A DNA stretch of 64,000 nucleotides from Baylisascaris procyonis (Eukaryota; Nematoda; Chromadorea; Rhabditida; Ascarididae). How positions within the stretch are numbered: the first letter of the stretch is position 1; every line of letters begins with the position of its first letter. Below, one piece after another: positions 1 through 16,525 of the stretch. Under the pieces are notes generated by a model, which worked only from the letters and a program-made list of their open reading frames with translations, had not been told where the DNA came from and did no database searches. The position numbers were made by a program, and so were the translations under genes. The DNA is taken from NCBI GenBank assembly GCA_037389465.1, contig JAZARR010000153.1:3147001-3211000 (forward strand), given 5' to 3'.

Positions 1-1425
1 AACAACATCCTTCCAGAAAGCCAATGTGGTTTTCGCGCTGGTCGCAGCACCATCGACATGATATTCAGCGCTCGTCAACTGCAGGAAAAGTGTCGTGAAC
101 AAAACAAAGACCTTTTCGTTGTTTTTGTTGACCTCACGAAAGCTTTCGATTCTGTCAACAGAAAAGGTTTGTGGTCACTTCTACGCAAAATTGGATGTCC
201 AGATAAGTTCGTAAATGTGATCCGATCGTTCCATGAAGGGATGCGCGCTCGCGTTATCGAAGCAGGCAACATGTCGGATGCATTCGCAGTTACCAACGGC
301 ACCAAACAGGGATGTGTACTTGCTCCGCTTCTGTTTGGGATCTTCTTTGCCATGATGCTGTCGGTCGCATTTAAAGACTGCAATACTGGCATACCAATTC
401 AATTTCGAATGGATGGCAACATCTTCAACCTCAAACGGTTAGAAGCCAGAACAAAAGTACACACTGCAGTCATCCGGGAACTCCTATATGCTGATGACTG
501 CGCGTTAATGGCACATTCCTGCGCGGATCTACAAGACATCATGAATCGATTTGCCACGGCAGCCAACCGTTTTGGCTTGAAGGTCAGCCTGAAGAAAACC
601 GAAGTTATGTACCGAGAATGCCCAGATCGTCAGCAGCCTACATCACACACCGTAACAGTTGACGGATCCAATCTTCGGGTTGTCGATAACTTTACATACC
701 TAGGCAGCACACTTACAAGCTCAACATATAATGACACAGAAACTTCCAGAAGATTGGCGAAAGCGAGTGCCGCATTTGGCAAACTATACAAACGTCTCTG
801 GAGCAGACATGAAGTGAAACTGAGTACTAAGGTTGCGGTATACCGTGCAGTCGTGCTAACAACACTTCTCTACGGTTCCGAAACCTGGACGCTATATCGA
901 AAAGACATCAAGAGACTGGATCAGTTTCATATGCGATGTTTACGCAAAATTGCAAACATCAGGTGGCAAGACAAAATAAGGAACACTGAAGTGCTGAAAA
1001 GGTGCAAGATAACTGGTATCGAAGCATACATCATCTCGTCCCAACTACGTTGGGTTGGGCATGTCATCAGAATGCCGGACAACCGCATCCCCAAGCAACT
1101 ACTTTACGGACAACTCGCCTCTGGGGAACGGAAACGAGGACGTCCGCTGCTTCGATACAAGGATGGAGTCAAGGCAACGCTGAAAGCGTGTCAAATGGAG
1201 CTAAAGGATGACATAGTACATGACAGACAGCTGTGGAGGAGAGCATGCCGCGAGGGGACTGCACGATTTGAGGGATGTCGAGTTCGAGCACTGGAAGAGA
1301 AAAGATCGCGACGACTATTGGGCACAAGTGGGCCTGATCAAGGAGTACGGTTTATCTGCGATAGGTGCAACAGGACATGCTTATCCCGAATTGGACTCGT
1401 CTCACACATGCGCGTTCACCGGTGA
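1..1425 (+). CDS. Non-LTR retrotransposon reverse transcriptase, 5' part cut by window edge
   Basis: The frame is open from base 1 to the TGA at 1423-1425, giving 474 residues with the N-terminal part missing. The first residues (Gln-Cys-Gly-Phe-Arg-x-Gly-Arg-Ser-Thr) are a reverse transcriptase landmark, followed by FVDLTKAFDSVNR, NGTKQGCVLAP and the catalytic YADD box at 487-498. The thumb and C-terminal part has LRWVGHVIRMPD and GRP, typical of LINE proteins. The last 25 residues form a C2H2 zinc finger (Cys-x2-Cys-x12-His-x3-His). The protein would copy element RNA at a nicked target site. No stop or frameshift was seen in the visible part, so this copy is young or well kept. Any upstream endonuclease lies outside the window. 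The clade is not settled; it differs clearly from the RTE copy at 11.8-14.4 kb. Confidence 0.9.
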   Translation, partial: NNILPESQCGFRAGRSTIDMIFSARQLQEKCREQNKDLFVVFVDLTKAFDSVNRKGLWSLLRKIGCPDKFVNVIRSFHEGMRARVIEAGNMSDAFAVTNGTKQGCVLAPLLFGIFFAMMLSVAFKDCNTGIPIQFRMDGNIFNLKRLEARTKVHTAVIRELLYADDCALMAHSCADLQDIMNRFATAANRFGLKVSLKKTEVMYRECPDRQQPTSHTVTVDGSNLRVVDNFTYLGSTLTSSTYNDTETSRRLAKASAAFGKLYKRLWSRHEVKLSTKVAVYRAVVLTTLLYGSETWTLYRKDIKRLDQFHMRCLRKIANIRWQDKIRNTEVLKRCKITGIEAYIISSQLRWVGHVIRMPDNRIPKQLLYGQLASGERKRGRPLLRYKDGVKATLKACQMELKDDIVHDRQLWRRACREGTARFEGCRVRALEEKRSRRLLGTSGPDQGVRFICDRCNRTCLSRIGLVSHMRVHR

Positions 1426-1600
1426 TGAGATCCGTTGACTACAACGGCTCAGTCCATGAATTTTGTATTAATGAAAGAAATCGATCAATCAGTGGATGCG
1501 GTGAATTTTTTCGTCGTTTCAGTCCGTCGTTTATATCGACTAATTTGATTTATTTCGTAATTCTCTTTCCTTTTTTTTTTTAAATTAGACATTAAATTGA
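1..1600 (+). mobile_element. Non-LTR (LINE) retrotransposon, 3' part
   Basis: This contains the reverse transcriptase frame ending at 1425 and the short AT-rich stretch after it. The 3' border is uncertain: a T11 run near 1570 and AT-rich sequence follow, but no clear poly-A tail, terminal repeat or target-site duplication could be placed. The 5' border lies outside the window. Confidence 0.7.
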
Positions 1601-7130
<5,530 letters not shown>

Positions 7131-8166
7131 TAATTTTATACTTTTCAAGTGTTGGGAAATAGAAAAGAAAATGCATCGAGGAAGATGCATACCGAATATA
7201 CATCCTTTCTTCGTATGGAATATATCAAACCATATGGAATATGAATGAAATTTTAAACGCTTTAAATGAAAAGCATGCCCTTAAGGATACATATATAAGC
7301 ATTTATATATGTGTTTCTATGAAGAGAGCACGAGAATGAGAGGGTGGAAGGTAGATTTAAATGAAAGTATGTAAGCATTGTGGGTGATGAACAATTGTGC
7401 GTTTTTAGATGAATTCCTGTTTCGGCCTTTAATCACTCATATAAAGCACTTTAATCACTGTATGTGGGCTGTGGAGTGACTATCACCATGGCGATATATA
7501 TGACATAATGATCGAAAAGGGAAATTTGAGAGGAAAATAAACAGAGAAATGAATGTTTTCTCGGTTGGAGGAGATGAGACGACGAAAGATTAAGAAATGA
7601 GGAATGACGGACATGGCCACACTTAAGTTGCAAAAGAAGCGGCAATAACTCCCTGTTGATTCAAAATCACATATCTACGAGCATAATTATTTGATCAGCA
7701 AAAATTCATTCATGTTACTAAAAGAAGATTTGACAATTAAATTCATCAGTGATAAGCAGTTATTGAACTAAATCATGTTTTTAATAATACGTATAGAGTT
7801 TATTAGCAGACGATGTTTGAAGTTTTAAAATCGGCAATATGAAGATGCATCATCGCATTAATCGAATGCGTTTTATTGTTATGTAATGAAGATAAAATGG
7901 AATGGGTTTTCCCGGAGGCTATTCATTAATAAAAGTGCACACGCTCACCGAATGAGAACAACTGAGTTAGTTAAGCCTTTCAAATATTACGATTAACTAT
8001 TTCACTAATAAACCAAGCTCGTATCAAATCTCATTCATCAACTCATTGATATTATTCTCAATAATAATAACTGATGGATATCATTTTTTTGGACAATATG
8101 ATCAATTACTGATCAATTACTTTGAGTGACCGCTGAGGATTTGCAAGCTTGGATCTGCAGTTAGTG

Positions 8167-8210
8167 CATGCTGCCATATTTGAGGGGTATTTACATGCTG
8201 CCATATTTGA
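8167..8210. repeat. 17-bp direct repeat, two copies
   Basis: The string catgctgccatatttga occurs at 8167-8183 and again at 8194-8210, 27 bases apart. It looks like a small local duplication. Confidence 0.9.
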
Positions 8211-9794
8211 TCGGACAACACTACATCGCTTGTAAGTCACTAATGAAGGCAGACTGAGCAGTTAAAACCAGAAGTGGATGCCGCTGTAAATTATGAATAA
8301 CAGAATCATTGGAATGAAGGATTTACAACATTCGATTTGCTACAAAAGAAAACGATCACAGCCAAATATCAAGTGGTTAAGAAAATATCCGCTCTGCTTA
8401 AACACAGGTCTCCTCAATAGAGGCTGGTTTCTAATAGAGCTCTACTACAGGAAAATAGAAGGCTTCTGGAAGACACACTTGTGATATAGAAACTTGAGAA
8501 CGAATAGAAGTTCACTTCAGTATACAAAACGCTTCCTTGAAGGAGATGATGCTCAACACTCATTCAAAACTTCGTTCTGAATAAACGCCAACATCTCTCA
8601 TATTGGGACGAATTATTAGAAATATCTCACTGCCACACTACATGCTAAGATATAGATTTTGAAAAACTACAGAGAAAAAAAAAATTCATCAAACATTTTT
8701 CCGTATGAAAGGAGGTGTTATTTTGTATTCACATTTTCCTTAAGGAATGCAAAAATAGAAGGCAGTTCTATATCATCAAATATGAAGTATGCTTATAATG
8801 AAGGAGATGATAAACAAAATGATGTGAAGTAGTGCTTATCTTCGTTGAAAATGGACCAAGCAGGATCATATGAGTAAGAAGCGTTGAATGATTAACACCT
8901 GATTAATGAGCCACACCTGTAAACAAAGCATGAGATGTTTCTCAAGAACACCATTCAACGAAAGCAAGAAAAAGCGATCATGTTTAATGACAATGCGAAA
9001 TGGTGCAAACAGAAAAAATATTGCTGGATCCATAACATAGAGGTAGCATTTAGTGCTTCAAGCTCAGCAATAAGCTGTAGGCGATTCCAACCGCATTAAA
9101 TCGGCAAGTGGCACATGCGTCCCTCAATCGTTGCGCTCTGAAGCACTACACTCTGCACTGCTCTGAAATTGTAACTGGCCGAAATATTGCAAGCGATTGC
9201 GTTTATAGAAGAAAAGAAACAACGCTCAACAGATGTTGCAAAAATAAAAGAAAAAATTAAAATCGCTAAGAAATGACCATGATAACTTACATAGGATCTA
9301 TTTGCTCAACTGAGATGTTTTAATACATGTTTTGCAGAAGTTTTTGCAAAATAACTTTTTATCGTATACATTTTCTTATATATTGGTAAGATAAAGTTAT
9401 TCTCCTTAAGCCTTGAAAATTGTGGTACTAAAATTTCACAGGTGAAAACCAATCCAAGTGTTACCTTCTCTACGCATAAATTTGTTGTGATTAACCTTCG
9501 TTACGAGGAATAATTCACGTTGGAACGCTCTTTCGTGCGCTCTTTTCTGAGCATCTACCTTGAAGATTCTTAAATGTAGAGATATACCTGTCCACTAATA
9601 TGGTCAACGCCGTGAAATCCCAATTCAAAGTCAAAAATAAAGCCAAATTTTCATAGAACTCTTTTAGAAATTTCCATGGAACTCTTGATTAGAAATCTGA
9701 ACTAGAGCAACGAATGACTGGCAATCATTTTTTAGAAGCAAAAGTCCCGCAAGAAGCACATTTTTCACTCACTACAAATGCACCCTTACACAGC

Positions 9795-9816
9795 AAAAAA
9801 AAAAAAAAAAAAAAAA
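9795..9816. repeat. A22 homopolymer
   Basis: A run of 22 A. No retro-inserted sequence was recognised directly upstream, so it is recorded only as a homopolymer. Confidence 0.95.
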
Positions 9817-11750
9817 TCATGAAAACTCCGTACAAATACCCAAATGCGCAGTGTTAATAATAGATCGTGTGGAGAATAAATGTTTCAAGCGAATGCTATT
9901 CAATGCTCAAAAATTTTCTCCTCTATATCGTTTCTTGGATATCTAGCAACTCTATTCAGACCAATTAAAGTTTCCCTCTAGTCCATAGGAGCATTGCTTT
10001 TCACTTTAGCCAATATTTTTCTTCCCATTTTCTGATGAATGGATGCACAATTACGTCGATAGGGAATTTAAGAGTTGAGTATAAACTGAATTTTAGATGC
10101 GGAAAGATTCTATCTAAGCAAGAAACAACAACTATTTTCATGATCGCATATTTTTCATTTCTGCATTTATTTTTTGCTGGAAAAATATCTTTCAAGTATT
10201 TCTTATCAATTTTGAATGAAATTTTGTCATAAAATTTTGCGTCCTTTACAGAAACTACGACTTTCGTGTTTAGTAAGATCCTAATTAAAATACTTTAGAA
10301 TGACAGAATTTTTCTAGTACAAGCAATTCAGCTACGAGTTTTTTTTGTTAGTAACATTAATTGTTTCGTAAGCGTCTAATAGGATAACACTCTATGATGC
10401 GTCCGCTTCAATTGCAAAAATACCGAAGGCTACATAATTATGACAATAATGCAGTAAGCTGAGAGTCATCTGTGCGTTATGCTGACAGGAGTGAAATATG
10501 AGAGCATGTCGTTGGCTCGTTCAAATTGGTAATAGGCAACAAAATGCGGTAGGAGTAAGTAGCTCAACAAAAAAGGAGGGGTTATACAAGATAAAGAAAA
10601 TTTTGTATTCATGCCGTTCGCTGAGAATATCCTTCGCCTCCCCCGTATAGTCTCCTCAAAACGTTTTTGATAATTAATTCATTCGTCATGTTGACAGCTA
10701 ACCATGCTGACTGTTAATTACCGATGCTACTACGAATAATGCTCACACGTGGGGACTAACTACTGAGGGGTGTGACAATGAAAGTGCAAGATGCGCAGAG
10801 TTGTGGGTGGCGTGGTTTGTACTGATAAAACCATAGCCAGGTGTTTCAGCTGCACTGCCTGTGTGTTTGCACGTGAGGACGAGTCCTCACCACTGCTATG
10901 CTACCTTCTTATGGATGGAAGTGCCGAAAGGCTTATTCAGATCTTTCCATCTCTAAAAGCTCGAAGTAGGTAGTATGAATTTTTTGGATCATTCAGTGAG
11001 CACGACTCAAAGTTCCGCATCTACAAATCTGAGGTCCGTTGGGCTTTATCTTAGACCTAAATGTAGCAATGTATGTTGTGGTGAATCGACTATGAACAGG
11101 GCTGGAAGTCAAATTTTATATTGTCAGTGTGGTTATCTATCTCTACCGCTCAAATTTCCCATGGACAGCGCGATATCATTTTTGCCCGTTGACTTCCATT
11201 TCCACTGGGACGCTAGCACTGCATGCATAACTTTTCCATTCTTCAGCATGTTTTATTATCTGTTTCTGATTCTTCTGCAAACCAAAGCATGAAGAAAATA
11301 CCATCGCCTAATGATTTTTGCTGTTTTACTATTTAAATCGACTCGTATAAGTCTAAATAAACAATTTTTTAGTTTTATTTATTGATGTTGACTGATCCTT
11401 TTTCTTTATTCTCTGCAATAGACAAGCAGATAATGGTGCAACGCAGAATTCGATGTTTTGCTGAATAGCAGCACTACAAATGAAAACTGTTTCAGAAAAA
11501 TGCTATTTTAGAAAAAATGTACTATCAAAAAATTACAGTACTGTTATTAATCGCCTATCGCATATCCGATCAGTGCTATGTTGCTCTTAAGATGATCGCA
11601 ATCAAGTGGGAGCCATACTGCACCGTTTTGATGCACCATTTGTGCAGATAAAACCAGCCGTTTGTAGCGCAAGACAACGAAATGAAAGTGAAGCCTCATT
11701 AACGACAATACTTTCTAATAACTTGGCATACTGAGAATCATAGATGAGTG

Positions 11751-11761
11751 ATGTCGACATT
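11751..11761. repeat. Target-site duplication, left copy
   Basis: The 11-mer atgtcgacatt occurs here and again at 14396-14406, exactly flanking the RTE-type insertion. Short duplications of the target are left by target-primed reverse transcription. Confidence 0.8.
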
Positions 11762-14395
11762 TTTTTACTTAGATTACTTAGAAGTCGTTATTCAACGAGA
11801 TGTCCCTGTCGCAACAGACAGTCCCGTGACGACGTTCCGCACGATGCCCTTCCATAACGATCTGTCTACTGCTTTTCTTCTCCATGTTGTTCCTACATTT
11901 GCCTTGAGGAAGTCTTCCTATCTGCGTGGTGGCCTTCCTCTGGGTCTTTTGCGATCTCTTGGATACCAGTGCAGTATTCTGGCGCTCCACCTATTGTCAT
12001 CTTTGCGTGCAACATGGCCGGCCCAGCGTAGTTTGTTTGACTTGTATTCAATTACTACGTCCTTCAACAACGTTCTTTGCCTTATCACTTCGTTTTTCAC
12101 TTTATCGCGGAGCGATATCCCGAGCATTAATCTCTCCATTGCTCGTTGTGTCGTTTGTAGTTTTTTCTCTTCTGCGGTTGTTAGCGCCCAGGTTTCGCTA
12201 CCGTATGTCATTGCTTTCAAGACTGTAGAATTGAACAGTTTTGCTTTCGTTTCTCGCTTGAGTTTTGATTTTAGGACATCAGATATTTCTTTGAATTTAC
12301 TCCAGGCGGTTCTTTGTCTTCTAGTGATTTCTTCCTTCAGATCGTTGTCCATTCTGACTGCTTGTCCCAAGTAAACGTAGCTTTCCACTTCTTCTATATG
12401 CTCGTTGCCAAGTTTTATTCCGTCGCAAGGCAAGTCTTTTGACTTCATGAACTTGGTTTTAGTTTTGTTGACCTTCAGACCGATTTTTGCACCTTCCCTG
12501 TCCAATTCCATCAGCATTTTTTGTAGCTCATCCGTTGAGCTACCTATGAGGACAATGTCGTCGGCGAACCTTAGGTGGTTTAGATTCTCGCCGTCAATTG
12601 TAATACCTTCTGTCCAGTTCAACTTACGCATCACCATTTCGAGGCAAGCAGAGAATAGCTTAGGAGATATCGTGTCACCCTGCTTGACCCCTTTACAGAC
12701 TGGGATTTGTAATTCGTTATTGAACAGGGTAATGCACGTGAAATTGTCCTTTTGCGCTGACTGAAGTAGTTTAATGTAGCCGGGGTGGATTCCTTGGTCC
12801 TTTAGTGCTTCGAGCACTGCATTGACCTCCACGCTATCGAACGCCTTTTCGAAGTCCACAAAAGCTACTGCAAGTGGGATTTTGTATTCGCGGCTCCGTT
12901 CCAGTAGCTGTGTTAAGGCGAAAATATGATCCCTCGTACTGTACCCTCTTCTGAAACCGGCTTGCTCACGCGGTTGCTGTTCTTCTAGCGCTGTGGACAA
13001 GAGGTTAGTAATGATCTTCGTGAAGAGTTTATACACATGCGATAGGAGGCTAATTGGTCTATAGTTTGTGAGATCTTCTTTATCGCCTTTTTTGTGGAGT
13101 AGGATGGTTTTTGATTTTCTCCAAGCGTCTGGGATATCGGCGACCCTGAGGTATTTGCTGAATCGTTCCGCCAGCGTCTTCCACAAACAATGCCCACTTG
13201 CCTTCAGTGACTTTACGGTGATTCCGTCCACACCCGGTGCCTTGCGTCGTCCATTTTTGATAAAGCGTAGCGCACTTCGCTCACTGTTACTGGTGGAATA
13301 TTAGAATTTGCTTCACTGAGTTGAGGTGCGGATATCTTCGTCTGAGAAGCGAATAGGTGAGTGTAAAATTCTTCGCAGATTTTTTCCATGCCTTCGCGAG
13401 TTGTTATCCTTTCACCGCTTTTGTCTTTCAGGGCATTGAGGTTGTTTCTGTACATACCCAGTTTTCTTCTACGCTTCTTCAGACTTTTGTTTTCCTCGAC
13501 AGTTTCCAAGAGGCGTACCTCGCGGTATTTTCGGATGTCTTCTGACAGTCTCGTTCTAATTTGCTTGTTAAGAATCGAGTATTCTAGGATATGAGCTTTG
13601 TCTCTTTTCATTTCTTTCCTTTTTTGAAGCAGCTTGCGCGTGTCGTTTGATATTCTCCTTTCAGCTTTGTTTGGCTGCTTTGATTCTGCCTTTTTTATGA
13701 CTTCGTTCAACTGATTCATGAACGACTGGTAGTCAGCGTTTATGTCGCCCACAAGTTCCCATTTGCGACGTTCAACTTCGGCTATCATCTTCTGTTCGTC
13801 AACTACAAGGCGTGATGCTCTCCTTCTACCTTCTCGTGGGATTGGCTTCAAAGCGAGGTGCACTTTGGCTCGTAATAGTCTGTGGTCACTCCCTGTGTTG
13901 AAGAGTGGCACTACCGCTAAGTCGCGGAGAATCGATCTGTTTTTCGTCAGGATGAAGTCGATTTCGTTTGTTGTTTCCGCATTGGGGGATATCCATGTCC
14001 ATCTGCGCGAGGGTTTCTTCCTAAACCAGCTGTTTCAGAGGTAGTACCCCCAAGTCTCTGCCATTAAGGCTAGGCGTTCTCCTCTGTCGTTTCGGCCACC
14101 ACTTCCGTACTTCCCCACATACTTCTCGTCTGGTCTTCCTTTGCCTAGCTTTGCGTTGAAGTCCCCCATAATAATAGTGTAGGTGGACTTGGCTCTTTCT
14201 GCCTGGCTGAGACTTTCGTAGAATTCTTCGATCTCTTCATCATCACTTTCGGAAGTTGGGGTGTACACCTGTGTGACCTTGAGAGTTGCTTTTCCATTCA
14301 GATTTAAGATGAGAGTGCCAACGCGACTTGAGTGCAGCTGGCAGGAAGCAATTTGCGCAGCCCACTTTTCTCCCACGATGAAGCCGACTCCTCCC
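11762..14395 (-). mobile_element. RTE-type non-LTR retrotransposon, 5'-truncated insertion
   Basis: A 2.6-kb insertion flanked by identical 11-bp direct repeats. Read on the minus strand it starts inside the apurinic-type endonuclease domain, runs through the reverse transcriptase and ends with a short untranslated tail containing TAAGTAATCTAAGTA and a run of A. The domain order (endonuclease then reverse transcriptase in one frame, ending RxRGRPPxR then WRRKAVDRS) is that of RTE-type elements. The truncated start beside the duplication indicates incomplete reverse transcription at insertion rather than later deletion. Confidence 0.88.
11792..14395 (-). pseudogene. RTE endonuclease/reverse transcriptase, disrupted
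   Basis: The encoded protein would nick the target and copy element RNA. The visible part begins in the endonuclease with GDFNAKLG, then NEIDFIL and SDHRLL. The reverse transcriptase follows, with NYRPISLLS, QAGFRRGYSTRDH, FVDFEKAFDSV, GVKQGD and the catalytic FADD at 12557-12568. Three lesions are visible. A TGA at 14035-14037 lies in the endonuclease, and the same frame then continues to 13213. A frameshift near 13245-13255 separates that frame from the reverse transcriptase frame starting at 13231. A TAG at 11918-11920 replaces the Trp expected after the GRPPxR motif, beyond which the same frame continues 41 codons to the final TGA at 11792-11794. The copy cannot make a full protein, but the rest is well preserved, so it is fairly recent. 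Confidence 0.9.
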
Positions 14396-14406
14396 ATGTC
14401 GACATT
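14396..14406. repeat. Target-site duplication, right copy
   Basis: Second copy of atgtcgacatt, at the 5' end of the minus-strand RTE insertion. Its cat overlaps the first codon of the truncated frame, so the start codon seen there comes from the target DNA and is not a natural start. Confidence 0.8.
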
Positions 14407-15740
14407 GTATATGCAAATTATCCCATTGGAATATTGATCACTACAATATGCTATATAGCTATTTGATACACTACGGAATGATTGCAGCGCTAATCTTAAA
14501 AACTAAAAAATTGAATTTTCTTTGCCTATTACATGTTCCAGATTGCTCAAAAGAGTGTTGAATAAGAGAAAATTTCTTTATGCACAACAAAATATTGGTG
14601 GATTTAACAATATCAATTTCTTCATAAAGAAACACGCGTGAATAAATTAAAAAATCACTTCACAGAAGCATAATCAATTTGTTTATTCTGGAAATCATTG
14701 TAACGTATTCTTCACTAACTATGATCTCAGTATGATGTAACTGCAATTCAGGAGGGGTATTACTTGCACAGGAATGCAGAACGGATAGATGATTGAGATG
14801 TGTATGGAGGGTGAATGATTTTGTAAGAAAAATATGTGAAAAAGGTAGAAACGATCATGTAAAATTACATTAGCGAATGCAACAATTGGATGGGGTCTGA
14901 AAATATGAGGAGATCGAAGGGTCGAAAACTGCTGGAAAAAAAAGGACAAGAAAAATGCCGAGAAGTAAGATCACGAACATGCGATGAGTTTGATGGATGT
15001 TGAACAAGAACGAGAAGAGAGAGTATAATTTGGCTACGAAATTTGCATCCTCAGTTATGAGATGTGAGATATGACTGAGGATGCAATACAAAAGGAAATG
15101 AAATGTTGTAAGATAATATGAAGTGAAGAAAAGCAAAGTAATGAACTTTGAGCTTAATAGAAAGCGTTATTGAATTTCTTCTAATTGATAGGTATGGTAA
15201 TAGAATTGAAAATGTTGCCCTACATCGAATAAAGCAACTATCAAGGGAAAATGCCTCACAAACACAAGCTTACTTATTAACTAATGCACATATATGATTG
15301 CTATTGCTAACAAAGTTTGTTAGGACTTTTTTCAGGCGAAATTTTTTTCAGCTTTATGCATACGTGCTTCCTTTTAGATAACTGAGCGAATATTAAACTA
15401 TCAAGTAATTCCACTATTCGTTTTATGAAATTATTGTCATCGGCGGACTGAACTCTTCATAAAAATACAGTTAAGCATCGACCAATGCATCCGTGCATTT
15501 TGGTTATTTCCGGTAAAAAGTATGCTTGCATCGATGCAACAATAAAGGTAACGTATGCGAGCATCTGGTCAATGGAATGGCTTAAAGAAGCAAGTTGTTT
15601 GCAGAATTACAATGCGCTTGAAGTGAAAAAAACTCCCCCTAAAGCAAGGGGCAAATCCTTTCAAAGACGTAAACATTTGGCGATCTTTCAAGGGCAAATA
15701 AGATGAGAGTGGGAGATGATGCGAATCCCTTAACATGATC

Positions 15741-15762
15741 AACCGGTTAAATTGAACCGGTT
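15741..15762. promoter_or_regulatory. Twin AACCGGTT palindromes, Grainyhead-like sites
   Basis: The 8-bp palindrome AACCGGTT occurs at 15741-15748 and 15755-15762, with CAACCG right after. AACCGGTT is the known consensus of Grainyhead/CP2 transcription factors. Two perfect copies 14 bp apart in AT-rich DNA are unlikely by chance. Function is inferred only; no neighbouring gene is identified. Confidence 0.4.
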
Positions 15763-16356
15763 CAACCGACCAGATTACTAAATCAATAGAATGAATTTAT
15801 CCGCATTTCCCCTCTTGTTTCAAACTTTCCTAAATTTTGCTCATCTCCCTCATTAAACTCTCCGTTATCAGGTTTGCCTTATTTCTTCTTTAAACTAGTA
15901 TTGAGAACGGTTTTGTAAGGACAATAAAAGTATTTTACTTCCGGTCGTAAAAATTAGTCGATGGATAAGTACAACGGCAACGTTGCGAACGTAGAAAAAT
16001 AATGAAGTAATAAACTTGAATATCAGCGATGATTTGTTTACTAATGCCTGTAATAACTTTCGTAACTAAATCGGGTATTGCCTATGGCAATAAGGATGCA
16101 AATACTTGCGATAGCGTTCATCTGCAGACAAGTAAACTAATTTCCACATTCTAAAATATCACTTTTTTGAATATTTTCATGAGATATTTCGTGCCATTTT
16201 ACAGACTGAAACAACTTTTTGAAAGACGTAAAATGTAGGAAGTAAATGTTCCACATTTTTTTCTTTTCAGAAGATTTCTCTCTTAATTTAATCAGGAAGT
16301 AGCGCAAGGACGCAATTATAGGAGCAACTAATCTAATAAAGGATGCAGATGAGAGT

Positions 16357-16525
16357 AAATTATATTATACTATGAGCATGAAATTCCATTTAGCTTATGT
16401 AGAAACAGATATACTTTCACTCAATTATTGTATGACATAGAGGAAAGCAAATTATATTATACTATGAGCATAAAATTTCATTTCACCTATGTACAAGCAG
16501 ATATACTTTCACACCATTATTGTAT
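16357..16525. repeat. 77-nt imperfect tandem duplication
   Basis: Copies at 16357-16433 and 16449-16525 differ at about nine positions and are separated by 15 bases (period 92). No coding frame runs through both. It looks like an old local duplication. Confidence 0.85.

Noticed and set aside
10791..11292. Two adjacent plus-strand frames upstream of the RTE insertion
   Set aside because: The sequence is somewhat GC-richer, but the peptides show no domain, no splice borders and no element signature.
11748..12374. 208-codon plus-strand frame
   Set aside because: It is the antisense shadow of the RTE reverse transcriptase, as are the other plus-strand frames between 11.7 and 14.1 kb.
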